DNA of 64,000 nucleotides, from positions 62,001 to 126,000 of the forward strand of contig DASZUU010000043.1 in assembly GCA_035547425.1 (NCBI GenBank). The letters run 5' to 3'. The position numbers and the translations under genes were made by a program. The notes beneath the pieces are model-generated. The model had not been told where the DNA came from and did not search any database. It was given only the letters and a program-made list of their open reading frames with translations. Source of the stretch: Alloacidobacterium sp035547425. Lineage in GTDB: Bacteria > Acidobacteriota > Terriglobia > Terriglobales > Acidobacteriaceae. The first letter of the stretch is position 1. Every line of letters starts with the position of its first letter. Of the stretch, positions 53,238 through 60,690 are shown piece by piece.

Positions 53238-55142
53238 ATGCTGAGCAGCTTTGAGATTAAGGAAGAAATTTTGCTGGACTTTTTAGGAACGCTACAACGC
53301 ACACATACCTGCGGCGAGCTTCGCGCTGAAGACGCCGGAAAATCCGTTGTTCTGCTTGGATGGGTGAACCGCCGCCGCGATCACGGCAACCTCATTTTTC
53401 TCGATCTGCGCGACCGTTACGGCATTTCGCAGGTGGTGCTGGATAAGGACCTGAGCCCTGCCGGACACGCGAAGGCGGAGCAGGCTCGGCCAGAGTATGT
53501 AGTCGCCGCTATTGGTAAGGTGCGGCTGCGCGGCAAAGACGTCATCAATCCGAAGATGCCGACCGGCGAGATTGAAATTGTCGCCGATGAGATTCGCATT
53601 CTGAATGACTCGAAGGTGCCACCGTTTTCGCCGGCTGAAGACGCCATCGGTAATGAGGAAGTGCGCCTGAAATATCGTTATCTCGATTTGCGGCGCGCGG
53701 AGATGCAGCATAACTTCGAGGTGCGACACAAGATTGCTTTGGCTGTGCGGCAATATTTGTCGGCGCAGAATTTTTTTGAAGTCGAAACGCCGTTCATGAC
53801 GCGCTCGACACCGGAAGGCGCGCGCGATTACCTGGTGCCGAGCCGCGTGCATGCCGGGAATTTCTATGCGTTGCCGCAATCGCCGCAGCTCTTCAAGCAG
53901 ATTCTGATGATCTCCGGCTTCGACCGGTACTTCCAGATTGCCCGCTGCTTCCGGGACGAGGACCTTCGCGCAGACCGCCAGCCGGAGTTTACGCAGATCG
54001 ATCTCGAGATGACCTTTCCGCAGCAGGAGACAATCTTCCGCGTGGTGGAGGGCTTTCTTGCGGCCTCGTTTGCCGCAGTCGGCATTGCGCTACCGACACC
54101 GTTTCCGCAGATCACTTATGACGAGGCGATGCGGCAGTTCGGCATCGATAAGCCTGATCTGCGCCTGCCGGGGCTGACCGATGTAAAGTCGATTTTCTCC
54201 GAGAACGATTTGACGACACTGGCCATTGATCCTGCGTTGCCGGTCGTAGCTCTGCGCATTCCCAAGGTGGGCGAGCTTTCGCGCAAGGAGCGCGATGATA
54301 ACAAGCCGCTCTTCGATCAGCGCAAGGGCGCGAAGTATATCGACGATTTGAAGCGTCTGGAGAAGTCTTTCCCTGATGCCGTGGCCAGGCTGCGCGAGCT
54401 GACGAAGGCCGAAGAGGGCGATCTGATTATCATCGTTGCCGGCGATGCGGCTTCGCACATCAACGCAAGCGACACCAAGAGCGAAGGGCGGCTTTCCGAG
54501 CGCGAAATTGCTGTCTATTCGGCGGCAGGTAACTTCCGCGTGGAACTGGCAAAGAAATACGCCGAACGGCATGACGCTTTCGGTGTAACCGATGCCGTGG
54601 TTGCTTCAGAAGAGCGCAACACGGGTGTTGTAGATGGCTCCGCTGCGTTTCGTCCCATCTGGGTCACGGATTTCCCGATGTTCGAGCACGATCCGGAGAC
54701 GGGCAAGTGGATGCCTGCGCACCATCCGTTTACTTCGCCGCATGAAGAAGATATGGACCGGCTGGTTTCCGATCCGGCATCGGTGCGCGCGCGCTATTAC
54801 GATCTGGCCATGAACGGGCTGGAGCTTGGATCAGGCTCGATCCGAATTCATCGGCAGGATGTGCAGAAGCAGATTTTTGCTGCGCTCGGCATGTCGGAGG
54901 AAGAAGCGAAAGAGCGCTTCGGGTTCTTTCTGGAAGCATTGCAGTACGGTACGCCGCCGCATGGCGGTATCGCGCTCGGCCTCGACCGCCTAGTCATGAT
55001 CCTTGCAGGCGCTCCGAGCCTGCGCGAGGTCATTGCTTTCCCCAAGACGGCAAAGGCGATCGACCTGATGGTGGATGCGCCGACTCCGGTCAGCGATTTG
55101 CAACTGAAAGAGTTACATATTCGCACAGCATTAAAAAGCTAG
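53238..55142 (+). CDS. aspS: Aspartyl-tRNA synthetase
   Basis: 634 residues, class IIb bacterial type. Charges tRNA(Asp). N-terminal OB-fold anticodon domain (GWVNRRRDHGNLIFLDLRDR), motif 2 RCFRDEDLRADRQPEFTQID, the bacterial GAD insertion (about 300-430), and motif 3 GIALGLDRLVMILAG. Two starts fit: ATG 53238 without a good ribosome site, or TTG 53271 after AAGGAAG. No asparagine-synthesis amidotransferase genes (gatCAB) lie nearby. Confidence 0.97.
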   Translation: MLSSFEIKEEILLDFLGTLQRTHTCGELRAEDAGKSVVLLGWVNRRRDHGNLIFLDLRDRYGISQVVLDKDLSPAGHAKAEQARPEYVVAAIGKVRLRGKDVINPKMPTGEIEIVADEIRILNDSKVPPFSPAEDAIGNEEVRLKYRYLDLRRAEMQHNFEVRHKIALAVRQYLSAQNFFEVETPFMTRSTPEGARDYLVPSRVHAGNFYALPQSPQLFKQILMISGFDRYFQIARCFRDEDLRADRQPEFTQIDLEMTFPQQETIFRVVEGFLAASFAAVGIALPTPFPQITYDEAMRQFGIDKPDLRLPGLTDVKSIFSENDLTTLAIDPALPVVALRIPKVGELSRKERDDNKPLFDQRKGAKYIDDLKRLEKSFPDAVARLRELTKAEEGDLIIIVAGDAASHINASDTKSEGRLSEREIAVYSAAGNFRVELAKKYAERHDAFGVTDAVVASEERNTGVVDGSAAFRPIWVTDFPMFEHDPETGKWMPAHHPFTSPHEEDMDRLVSDPASVRARYYDLAMNGLELGSGSIRIHRQDVQKQIFAALGMSEEEAKERFGFFLEALQYGTPPHGGIALGLDRLVMILAGAPSLREVIAFPKTAKAIDLMVDAPTPVSDLQLKELHIRTALKS

Positions 55143-55158
55143 CATTACACTGGGGCTG

Positions 55159-56472
55159 GTGACCGCCATGCCCAGACTTGCAGCACTTCTTTCCTTCTTC
55201 GTGATGATGCTTCCGCTCTTTGGAGCGGAGGCATCTCCTGCATCTTCTCAAAATGAACAATTACAGATGGTCGTGGTCTTAAGCCGTCACGGCATACGTG
55301 CGCCGATTGCCAGCGAGATGCGCGACAATCTTTATAATGCGCAGACGTGGGCGGCCTGGCCTGTTGCCCCGGGTGTGCTGACTTCGCATGGAACAGAAGC
55401 ATTGCGCCTGATGGGCACGTTCTACCGCGAGCATTACAGCGGGCTTCTTCAGAACAGCGATTGCGCGCATCCCGACATTTTTGCCATCGCCAACAATTCG
55501 CAACGAACGATTGCTTCGGCGCATGCGTTGCTCTCGGGAATTGCACCGGGATGCGACGTGGAAGTGCATGCGCGACAAGGACGTGAACGCGATCCACTTT
55601 TTGGGCAATCGACTTTTAGCGCCGCTGCCGATCACGAAAAGCTGGCGGCAGCGATTCTGGGGCGATTAGGCGGACGCATCGACTGGTGGCCGCAGGCGTA
55701 TCGCCGCCAGTTGAACGATCTGCAGGCGATTCTGCTCAACTGTAACGGCGCCGGTTGCAATAAAGATAAGAAAAAGCTGCTCGATTCGCCGTCTGCGGTG
55801 AAAGCCGTGAACAACGGAGAGATTGTCAGCATCGAAACGCCAGTCAGCATCGTCGCCGATTTTGCCGAGCACTTTCTGCTGCAATACACCGAAGGCCTGC
55901 CGATGGAGGAAGTCGGTTGGGGGCGCGTCTCGCGTGAACAGTTGGATGATTTGATGGCGATGAATACCAGCTATCACGACTTCATCTTGCAAACACCCTA
56001 TTTTGCGCAGGTGGCGGCTTCCGACCTCGCCTATCGGCTGAACGCTACGCTGGAGCAGGCAGCCAATGGCAAGACGATTGCCGATGCGCTCGCTCCACCC
56101 GAGGATCAATTTGTGCTGCTGGCTGGCCATGACAGCAATTTGACATGGATGAGCGGCTTGCTGCGGTTCTCATGGCTGCTGCCGGATCAACCCAGGGATG
56201 CGACGCCTCCGGGGAGTGCGCTTGTCTTCGAGCTGTATCGCAATACAACAACGGGACGCAATACGGTCCATGTGCTCTTTGCCGGCCAGACACTTGACCA
56301 GATGCGCTTCCTGACGCCGCTACAAGGGAAAGAGCAGCCTTCGCTGGTGCCGGTTTTTGTTCCCGGATGCAGCGAACCCGAACCGGGATATCCGTGCGAT
56401 CTGGCCATGTTCAGCCGATTGGTGGAAGGCGCAATCGACGGGAGGTTCGTCGATCACTCGGGGAAACCATAG
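55159..56472 (+). CDS. Histidine acid phosphatase (phytase / glucose-1-phosphatase type), secreted
   Basis: 437 residues from GTG 55159 or ATG 55168. Signal peptide near 1-27. RHGIRAP holds the phosphorylated His; the C-terminal GHDSNL is the HD proton donor pair. Paired cysteines (HPDIF region, CDVEV, CNGAGC, CSEPEPGYPC) suit a periplasmic enzyme. It releases phosphate from phytate or sugar phosphates, so it would provide phosphorus. It begins 17 bp after aspS but is not functionally linked. Confidence 0.9.
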   Translation: MTAMPRLAALLSFFVMMLPLFGAEASPASSQNEQLQMVVVLSRHGIRAPIASEMRDNLYNAQTWAAWPVAPGVLTSHGTEALRLMGTFYREHYSGLLQNSDCAHPDIFAIANNSQRTIASAHALLSGIAPGCDVEVHARQGRERDPLFGQSTFSAAADHEKLAAAILGRLGGRIDWWPQAYRRQLNDLQAILLNCNGAGCNKDKKKLLDSPSAVKAVNNGEIVSIETPVSIVADFAEHFLLQYTEGLPMEEVGWGRVSREQLDDLMAMNTSYHDFILQTPYFAQVAASDLAYRLNATLEQAANGKTIADALAPPEDQFVLLAGHDSNLTWMSGLLRFSWLLPDQPRDATPPGSALVFELYRNTTTGRNTVHVLFAGQTLDQMRFLTPLQGKEQPSLVPVFVPGCSEPEPGYPCDLAMFSRLVEGAIDGRFVDHSGKP

Positions 56473-56484
56473 CCCCAAATAAGA

Positions 56485-56511
56485 AAAGGCGCGAAACTCG
56501 CGCCTTTCGAT
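56485..56511. terminator. Bidirectional terminator between the phosphatase and the barrel protein
   Basis: AAAGGCGCGA (56485-56494) and TCGCGCCTTT (56498-56507), 10-bp perfect arms with a 3-nt loop, between convergent genes. Confidence 0.8.
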
Positions 56512-56524
56512 AATACATGCGGTT

Positions 56525-57181
56525 TTAGCGCAGCGCGCCCAGCTTGTAAACGATGCCTGCGGTTCCGGCAAATTCATTCTGCGTGGAATAGCCGTAGTGT
56601 GTAGGTTGCCAGTCGGCGGTGAAGCGGACGGCCCATTTGGGGTTGAGGTTGTAATCGGCCCAGCTTCCAACAGCTGCGCCAAAGGCAACTTTGTTGTTAT
56701 AAAGTCCCAGCTGGTTCGGCTGTATACCTGTACCCTTGAAGCCCTGATCGAAACTGCCGTCTGCAGCGCCAAGCAGCACATGGAAACCGACAGCATAGTT
56801 TTCTTTGCGAAGGATGCGGAAGTTGGGCCCAACCAGGAAGAGATGCTCCGACATGTCAGACTTGGTGATATTCGCCGAGTTGAGCGGTACATTGATGGTG
56901 CCGTAATAACCGCGAGCTGAGAATTCGAGGCCAAAAAGCTGCTTAAACCATGCCGTGGCGTCGCCATTCCAGCCCATGAGGTTGATAGCCTGTACGCCTC
57001 TGCCGATGCCGGGGTTGAAGTGTGAATAGGAAAAGCCGCCATAAAGATCCCAACGCTGCTCATATTGCGGGATGGTTGTTACAGGAGCGGTAGCCTGCAC
57101 CTGCGCATTCAGCGCAGAAGAAAAGGCAAAAGTTGCCAGAAGTGCCAGGGCTGCATACACAAAGCGAATTCTTGAAATCAC
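56525..57181 (-). CDS. Outer-membrane beta-barrel protein
   Basis: 218 residues. Signal peptide ending at SALNAQ (about 27), then alternating amphipathic strands with aromatic girdles (WDLYGGFSYSHFNPG, GLEFSARGYYG, FRILRKENYAVGFHVLLG, WAVRFTADWQPTHYGYSTQ), ending IVYKLGALR. An OmpA/OmpW-like eight-strand barrel is likely. No enzymatic motif. The function is not known. Confidence 0.8.
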   Translation of the reverse strand: MISRIRFVYAALALLATFAFSSALNAQVQATAPVTTIPQYEQRWDLYGGFSYSHFNPGIGRGVQAINLMGWNGDATAWFKQLFGLEFSARGYYGTINVPLNSANITKSDMSEHLFLVGPNFRILRKENYAVGFHVLLGAADGSFDQGFKGTGIQPNQLGLYNNKVAFGAAVGSWADYNLNPKWAVRFTADWQPTHYGYSTQNEFAGTAGIVYKLGALR

Positions 57182-57296
57182 GCTGCTTTTTCAAACCTCA
57201 TTCTTAAAACATCATAAAAAGGCTGCAAATACTCACGATACACGGTTGGACGGTTGTATGTCAGCGCAGGGAAGCTGCGAATACAGGGCAAAATGC

Positions 57297-58103
57297 TCAG
57301 TTCATCCAGCGGCGGTCGTTTGGATCTTTTTCCGAGCCCATGTAGCGGCCATCTTTATCGAAGTGCACATCGCGGTTCTGCTTGCGCATGTAGACCTCGA
57401 ATTTCTTGGCGGCACGGCGGCGTTTCCAGCGATAGTAGTTGTTTCGTATGCCGAAATATTTTTCGCTGGTAGCGAAGGCATAACCTCTCCGGGGCGCGGC
57501 TTTAATGTACAGGTACCCGGCAAGCGCTCCGCCGAGCTGCGCCAGTGCGTAGACGCGGCTGGCGGAAAAAACCATGGCAACGGCAATCAGCATATAGACG
57601 ATGACCAGGTACTTTGCTTTCATCGTCATCGGCAGAGGAAAGAGCATAAACTCCATGTCGCCATAGAGCACGCCAAAGGCGATCAGCAAGCCGAAGATGC
57701 CGCCGAATGCTCCGGTGATGGCAAACGATCCGCCGCCCAGGACCAGGCTTAACCCAACCGCTGTAAGGCCTGCTCCGATGACGCTGGTGAAGTACAGTTC
57801 AGCCAGCCAGCGGGGGCCATGTGTTGATTCCAAGAAACTGCCCAGAAACCAGAGCGAAAGAAGTTCAAGCGCTGTGCCCAGAATGCTGGCGTGGATGAAG
57901 CAATACGTTATCAGTTGCCAGATGAAGCCATGAAGGACGAGCGGCGGGATAAGCGCTGCCCAATGCACCATCTCGTTTGCCAGAGGCGCAGAAACAACTT
58001 GCAGCAGCACCAGCAAAAAATACGCGCCGATGTTCCAGAGAATAAGACCGCGTGTGAAACCGCGGAAATCGGGAAAATTGAGGATTCCGGCAGTACGTGG
58101 CAT
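57297..58103 (-). CDS. Rhomboid-family membrane protein lacking the catalytic Ser and His
   Basis: 268 residues, six membrane helices with the rhomboid core: WQLITYCFIHA loop, LWFLGSFLE, GAGLTAVGLS. The catalytic GxSG reads TGAFGGIFGLL, with Phe where the Ser belongs, and the His position (HLGG in active members) is Gln in AQLGGALAGYLY. It is therefore an inactive, iRhom/derlin-like homologue that may bind membrane proteins. A basic soluble C-tail (about 215-268, KYFGIRNNYYRWKRRRAAKK) follows. No partner gene is nearby. Confidence 0.85.
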   Translation of the reverse strand: MPRTAGILNFPDFRGFTRGLILWNIGAYFLLVLLQVVSAPLANEMVHWAALIPPLVLHGFIWQLITYCFIHASILGTALELLSLWFLGSFLESTHGPRWLAELYFTSVIGAGLTAVGLSLVLGGGSFAITGAFGGIFGLLIAFGVLYGDMEFMLFPLPMTMKAKYLVIVYMLIAVAMVFSASRVYALAQLGGALAGYLYIKAAPRRGYAFATSEKYFGIRNNYYRWKRRRAAKKFEVYMRKQNRDVHFDKDGRYMGSEKDPNDRRWMN

Positions 58104-58428
58104 ACAGGCTGTCTTATTTTCTCAGAAATTCGTATCTGAGGCAGTGTCCTAGGATTGCAGCACAAATGGTGCAATTGGAAGTGAACAGACAGAGGGAAAA
58201 ATCAGCGGATTGTCATCCAAATTGCTAATAGCATCGTCAGACACCTATGCGACCCCGTGATGTGCGGAGCTGCCCGGGATACACCCTGGCGCGCGAAGTA
58301 AAATGAGAAGTGTTTGAATTCGGCTGAAACGGCCTTGACGTGCCGCCCGCTTCTCTTAAAAACTAACGAAGTTGCATCCTGAAATTTGTTGTAATCATCC
58401 TAATACTCCATTTGGCTTGGAGGGATTT
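58104..58428. other. Intergenic region upstream of the LysW-like gene
   Basis: 325 bp that must hold both the divergent rhomboid and LysW-like promoters. GGAGGG (58419-58424) is the ribosome site of the latter. No other element was recognised. Confidence 0.4.
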
Positions 58429-58620
58429 ATGCCGATTTGTCCTGAATGTGAGAGCGTGCTCGATTTCGATGAAGAAGAAGTAGACGAAGGCGACGTGGTC
58501 GTCTGCGACGAATGCGGAACCGAGTTTGAAGTTGTTGCCACCGATCCTCTGGAACTCTCGAAAGTTGAAGAAGACTATGAGGACGAAGACGAAGAAACAG
58601 AAGACGAGGATGAAGAATGA
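58429..58620 (+). CDS. LysW-like acidic zinc-ribbon carrier protein
   Basis: 63 residues from ATG 58429 (strong GGAGGG, 4 nt spacer). Zinc ribbon CPECESVLDFDEEEVDEGD then CDECGTEFEVVATDPLELS, which matches LysW, the amino-group carrier of lysine and arginine biosynthesis in Thermus and Deinococcus. LysW ends EDWGE; this protein ends in a long acidic tail finishing DEDEE, so a terminal Glu is kept but the tail differs. No argX/lysX ligase or other pathway genes are beside it. The ATG overlaps the next start by 4 bp. Confidence 0.7.
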   Translation: MPICPECESVLDFDEEEVDEGDVVVCDECGTEFEVVATDPLELSKVEEDYEDEDEETEDEDEE

Positions 58621-58988
58621 AGCAGTTTTTCTGTAGCCCTGTACGCCTGAAACGGGTGCAGGTGGCAGTGTTGGCCCTGTTCGCCCTCTGCCTGATGTTT
58701 CCGGCGTTGAGCTTTGCTCAGAGCAACGCTGTGCGCTCAGTAGAAGGAAAAGTGTATGGGGCGCAGAGCACACCTCTAAGCAGCGCAGTGGTCTACCTGC
58801 AGGACTCGAAGACAAATAACGTCAAGAGTTTTATCTCTACGCAGGATGGCAGCTACCGCTTCGGCCAGTTATCCACAGATATCGATTACCAGCTCTGGGC
58901 GGAATACAAGGGCCAAAAGAGCGAGAAGAAGAATATCAGCTCGTTCAATACCAAGAAGCAGCTCGTGATCGACCTGCATATTAAGTAA
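58617..58988 (+). CDS. Secreted carboxypeptidase-regulatory-like domain protein
   Basis: 123 residues. Signal peptide about 1-35 (VLALFALCLMFPALSFAQ), then a beta-sandwich CarboxypepD_reg-like domain (RSVEGKVYGAQSTPLSSAVVYLQDS, DGSYRFGQLSTDIDYQLWAE). It has the same fold as the N-domain of the two TonB receptors but stands alone. Overlaps the LysW-like gene by 4 bp (ATGA), so the two are coupled. Function unknown. Confidence 0.75.
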   Translation: MKQFFCSPVRLKRVQVAVLALFALCLMFPALSFAQSNAVRSVEGKVYGAQSTPLSSAVVYLQDSKTNNVKSFISTQDGSYRFGQLSTDIDYQLWAEYKGQKSEKKNISSFNTKKQLVIDLHIK

Positions 58989-58995
58989 CGTGGTT

Positions 58996-60303
58996 TCAAT
59001 CTACGCTGCAGATCAGACACTTGAGATATTCCGTTTCCGGAATGGTCAGGATGACCGGATGGTCTGCAGCGGCGCCGCGTCTTTCAATAAGACGTACACG
59101 GCGGCCTGCATCTCCTGCGGCAGCGGCAACGATCTGCTGAAAATCAGCTAACGAAACATGATGCGAACAGGAGTTTGTGATGAGCGTGCCGCCGGGACGC
59201 AGCATTTTCATGGCGCGCAGGTTCAACTCCTTATAGCCGCGTAGCGCGCCTTCGACTGCGCGTTTTGATTTAGCAAATGCAGGTGGATCGAGCACAATCG
59301 TGTCGTACATCGTTCCTGCATCGCTCCAGTCACGAAGCAGGTCGAAGGCATTGGCGTCGACCCAGTCAACTTCTGAATTTTTGAGCGCAGCTTTGTTAGC
59401 AGCAAGATTTTTTTCTGCTGTTTCCAGTGCGGCACGGGAGATATCCACTCCTGTCACGCGAGGGCAGCTTTGTGCCAGATGCAGTGCAAATCCTCCCTGA
59501 TAAGTGCAGATATCGAGCGCTTCTCCACGCGCGTAACGGGCGGCAGCTGCATAGTTTTCCCGCTGGTCGAGAAAGGCCCCTGTTTTTTGCCCGGCGTTGG
59601 CGTCGTAGTGAAAGCGCAGGCCGTTGAGAAGGAAATCCGTGCTGACTAAGGGCTGTTCGGGATGAGCTGCATACAGCGGTGTAGGAGAGGGAGCACTGAG
59701 CTGTTCCAGCTCGCGAATTCGCGGATCGGGCCGCTCTATGATGGTATTCGGGCTGAGCTCATCTTCTAATATCTCGGTGACAACCGAGCGAATTTCCTGT
59801 GTATCTAGCGATTTTGTAAGCAGTTGCAGGATAATGAGATCGCCATATTTGTCAGCGATAACACCCGGCAGGGCATCGGCCTCGCTGAAAACCAGCCGGC
59901 AGGCGTTGGTGTTCGCGTTCAGCATGGGCAGGCGCAGCTGGATGGCGCTTTTGAGCCGTGCGCGCAGCAATTGCAGCCACTGTTCCTGATCGATAAGCTC
60001 GGTGGAAACCAGCCGCAGGGAGATTTGCGAAGCAGGGCTATGCAACGCAGTTCCCAGCGGAATGCCGCGGTGATCGGCAACTGCGATCAAACCGGACGGC
60101 TCGCCAGTAAGCTGCTCAATATCGGATTGATAGACCCAGACATGGCCTGCGCGAAGGCGGTCTGCCGCCCGACGCGAAATGACGGCAGCGGGTCTAGTTA
60201 TTTCAAAATTGGGAAGAGATTCCCGTTTTGATAATGGGGCGTATCTTTTTGGGAATTGTGGTTTTTTGTGCGCAGGCATTGCATGTATGGTCGCATATAA
60301 CAA
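58996..60303 (-). CDS. rlmI: RlmI-like SAM-dependent rRNA methyltransferase
   Basis: 435 residues; ATG 60279 (MPAHKK) is also possible. N-terminal PUA-like domain (RRAADRLRAGHVWVYQSDIE) and a Rossmann methyltransferase with LDICTYQGGFALHLA (SAM loop), VTGVDISRAALE, VLDPPAFAKSK (motif IV) and TNSCSHHVS (catalytic Cys). RlmI makes m5C1962 in 23S rRNA; paralogues exist, so the symbol is tentative. Convergent with the gene before it. Confidence 0.85.
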   Translation of the reverse strand: MLYATIHAMPAHKKPQFPKRYAPLSKRESLPNFEITRPAAVISRRAADRLRAGHVWVYQSDIEQLTGEPSGLIAVADHRGIPLGTALHSPASQISLRLVSTELIDQEQWLQLLRARLKSAIQLRLPMLNANTNACRLVFSEADALPGVIADKYGDLIILQLLTKSLDTQEIRSVVTEILEDELSPNTIIERPDPRIRELEQLSAPSPTPLYAAHPEQPLVSTDFLLNGLRFHYDANAGQKTGAFLDQRENYAAAARYARGEALDICTYQGGFALHLAQSCPRVTGVDISRAALETAEKNLAANKAALKNSEVDWVDANAFDLLRDWSDAGTMYDTIVLDPPAFAKSKRAVEGALRGYKELNLRAMKMLRPGGTLITNSCSHHVSLADFQQIVAAAAGDAGRRVRLIERRGAAADHPVILTIPETEYLKCLICSVD

Positions 60304-60351
60304 ATCATGTTGACAGTTAAGCGATAGACAACTGGGGCAAGCTGCAGTGCC

Positions 60352-60534
60352 ATGGATTTCAGCGACAAGAAATGCAATTCTACGGGATTGCAGATTGCTG
60401 ATTTGATCGTGCGTCCAATCGGCCGCTATGTCTTGAAACCTGATCAGCCAAACCGAGCATTTGAAATTATCAAGAGAAAATTCCGTACAAATACGAGGTA
60501 TTATGGAGGGGTTTGGATTGAAAATCTTCCCTAA
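60352..60534 (+). pseudogene. DUF3800 C-terminal fragment
   Basis: The 60 residues contain NSTGLQIADLIVRPIGRYVLKPDQPNRAFEI, the well-marked C-terminal segment of DUF3800 proteins (about 230-260 residues, predicted nuclease-like). The N-terminal 170-200 residues are absent: the upstream 48 bp to the methyltransferase start hold no coding match. So this is a truncated remnant, perhaps left by a deletion. Confidence 0.65.
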
Positions 60535-60541
60535 ATAACAA

Positions 60542-60566
60542 AAGGGCTCGGAGAACCGAACCCTTC
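60542..60566. terminator. Stem-loop before rel/spoT
   Basis: AAGGGcTCGG and CCGAaCCCTT arms with one mismatch around AGAA; no T-run follows, so weak. Confidence 0.35.
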
Positions 60567-60690
60567 TGTCGACCGGGATATCCCCAATCCTTCATTTGTA
60601 TTTTCGCCCTCTGTTCTCCTGATGTCAAGTAGCATTTTTGGACGGCTGTTACTTTTGCGCTCGATTTGCATCGAAAGCCTATAATCAAGT

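Noticed and set aside
56320..57063. 247-residue minus-strand frame overlapping the phosphatase and the barrel gene
   Set aside because: Crosses two clear genes and the terminator between them; no signal or motif.
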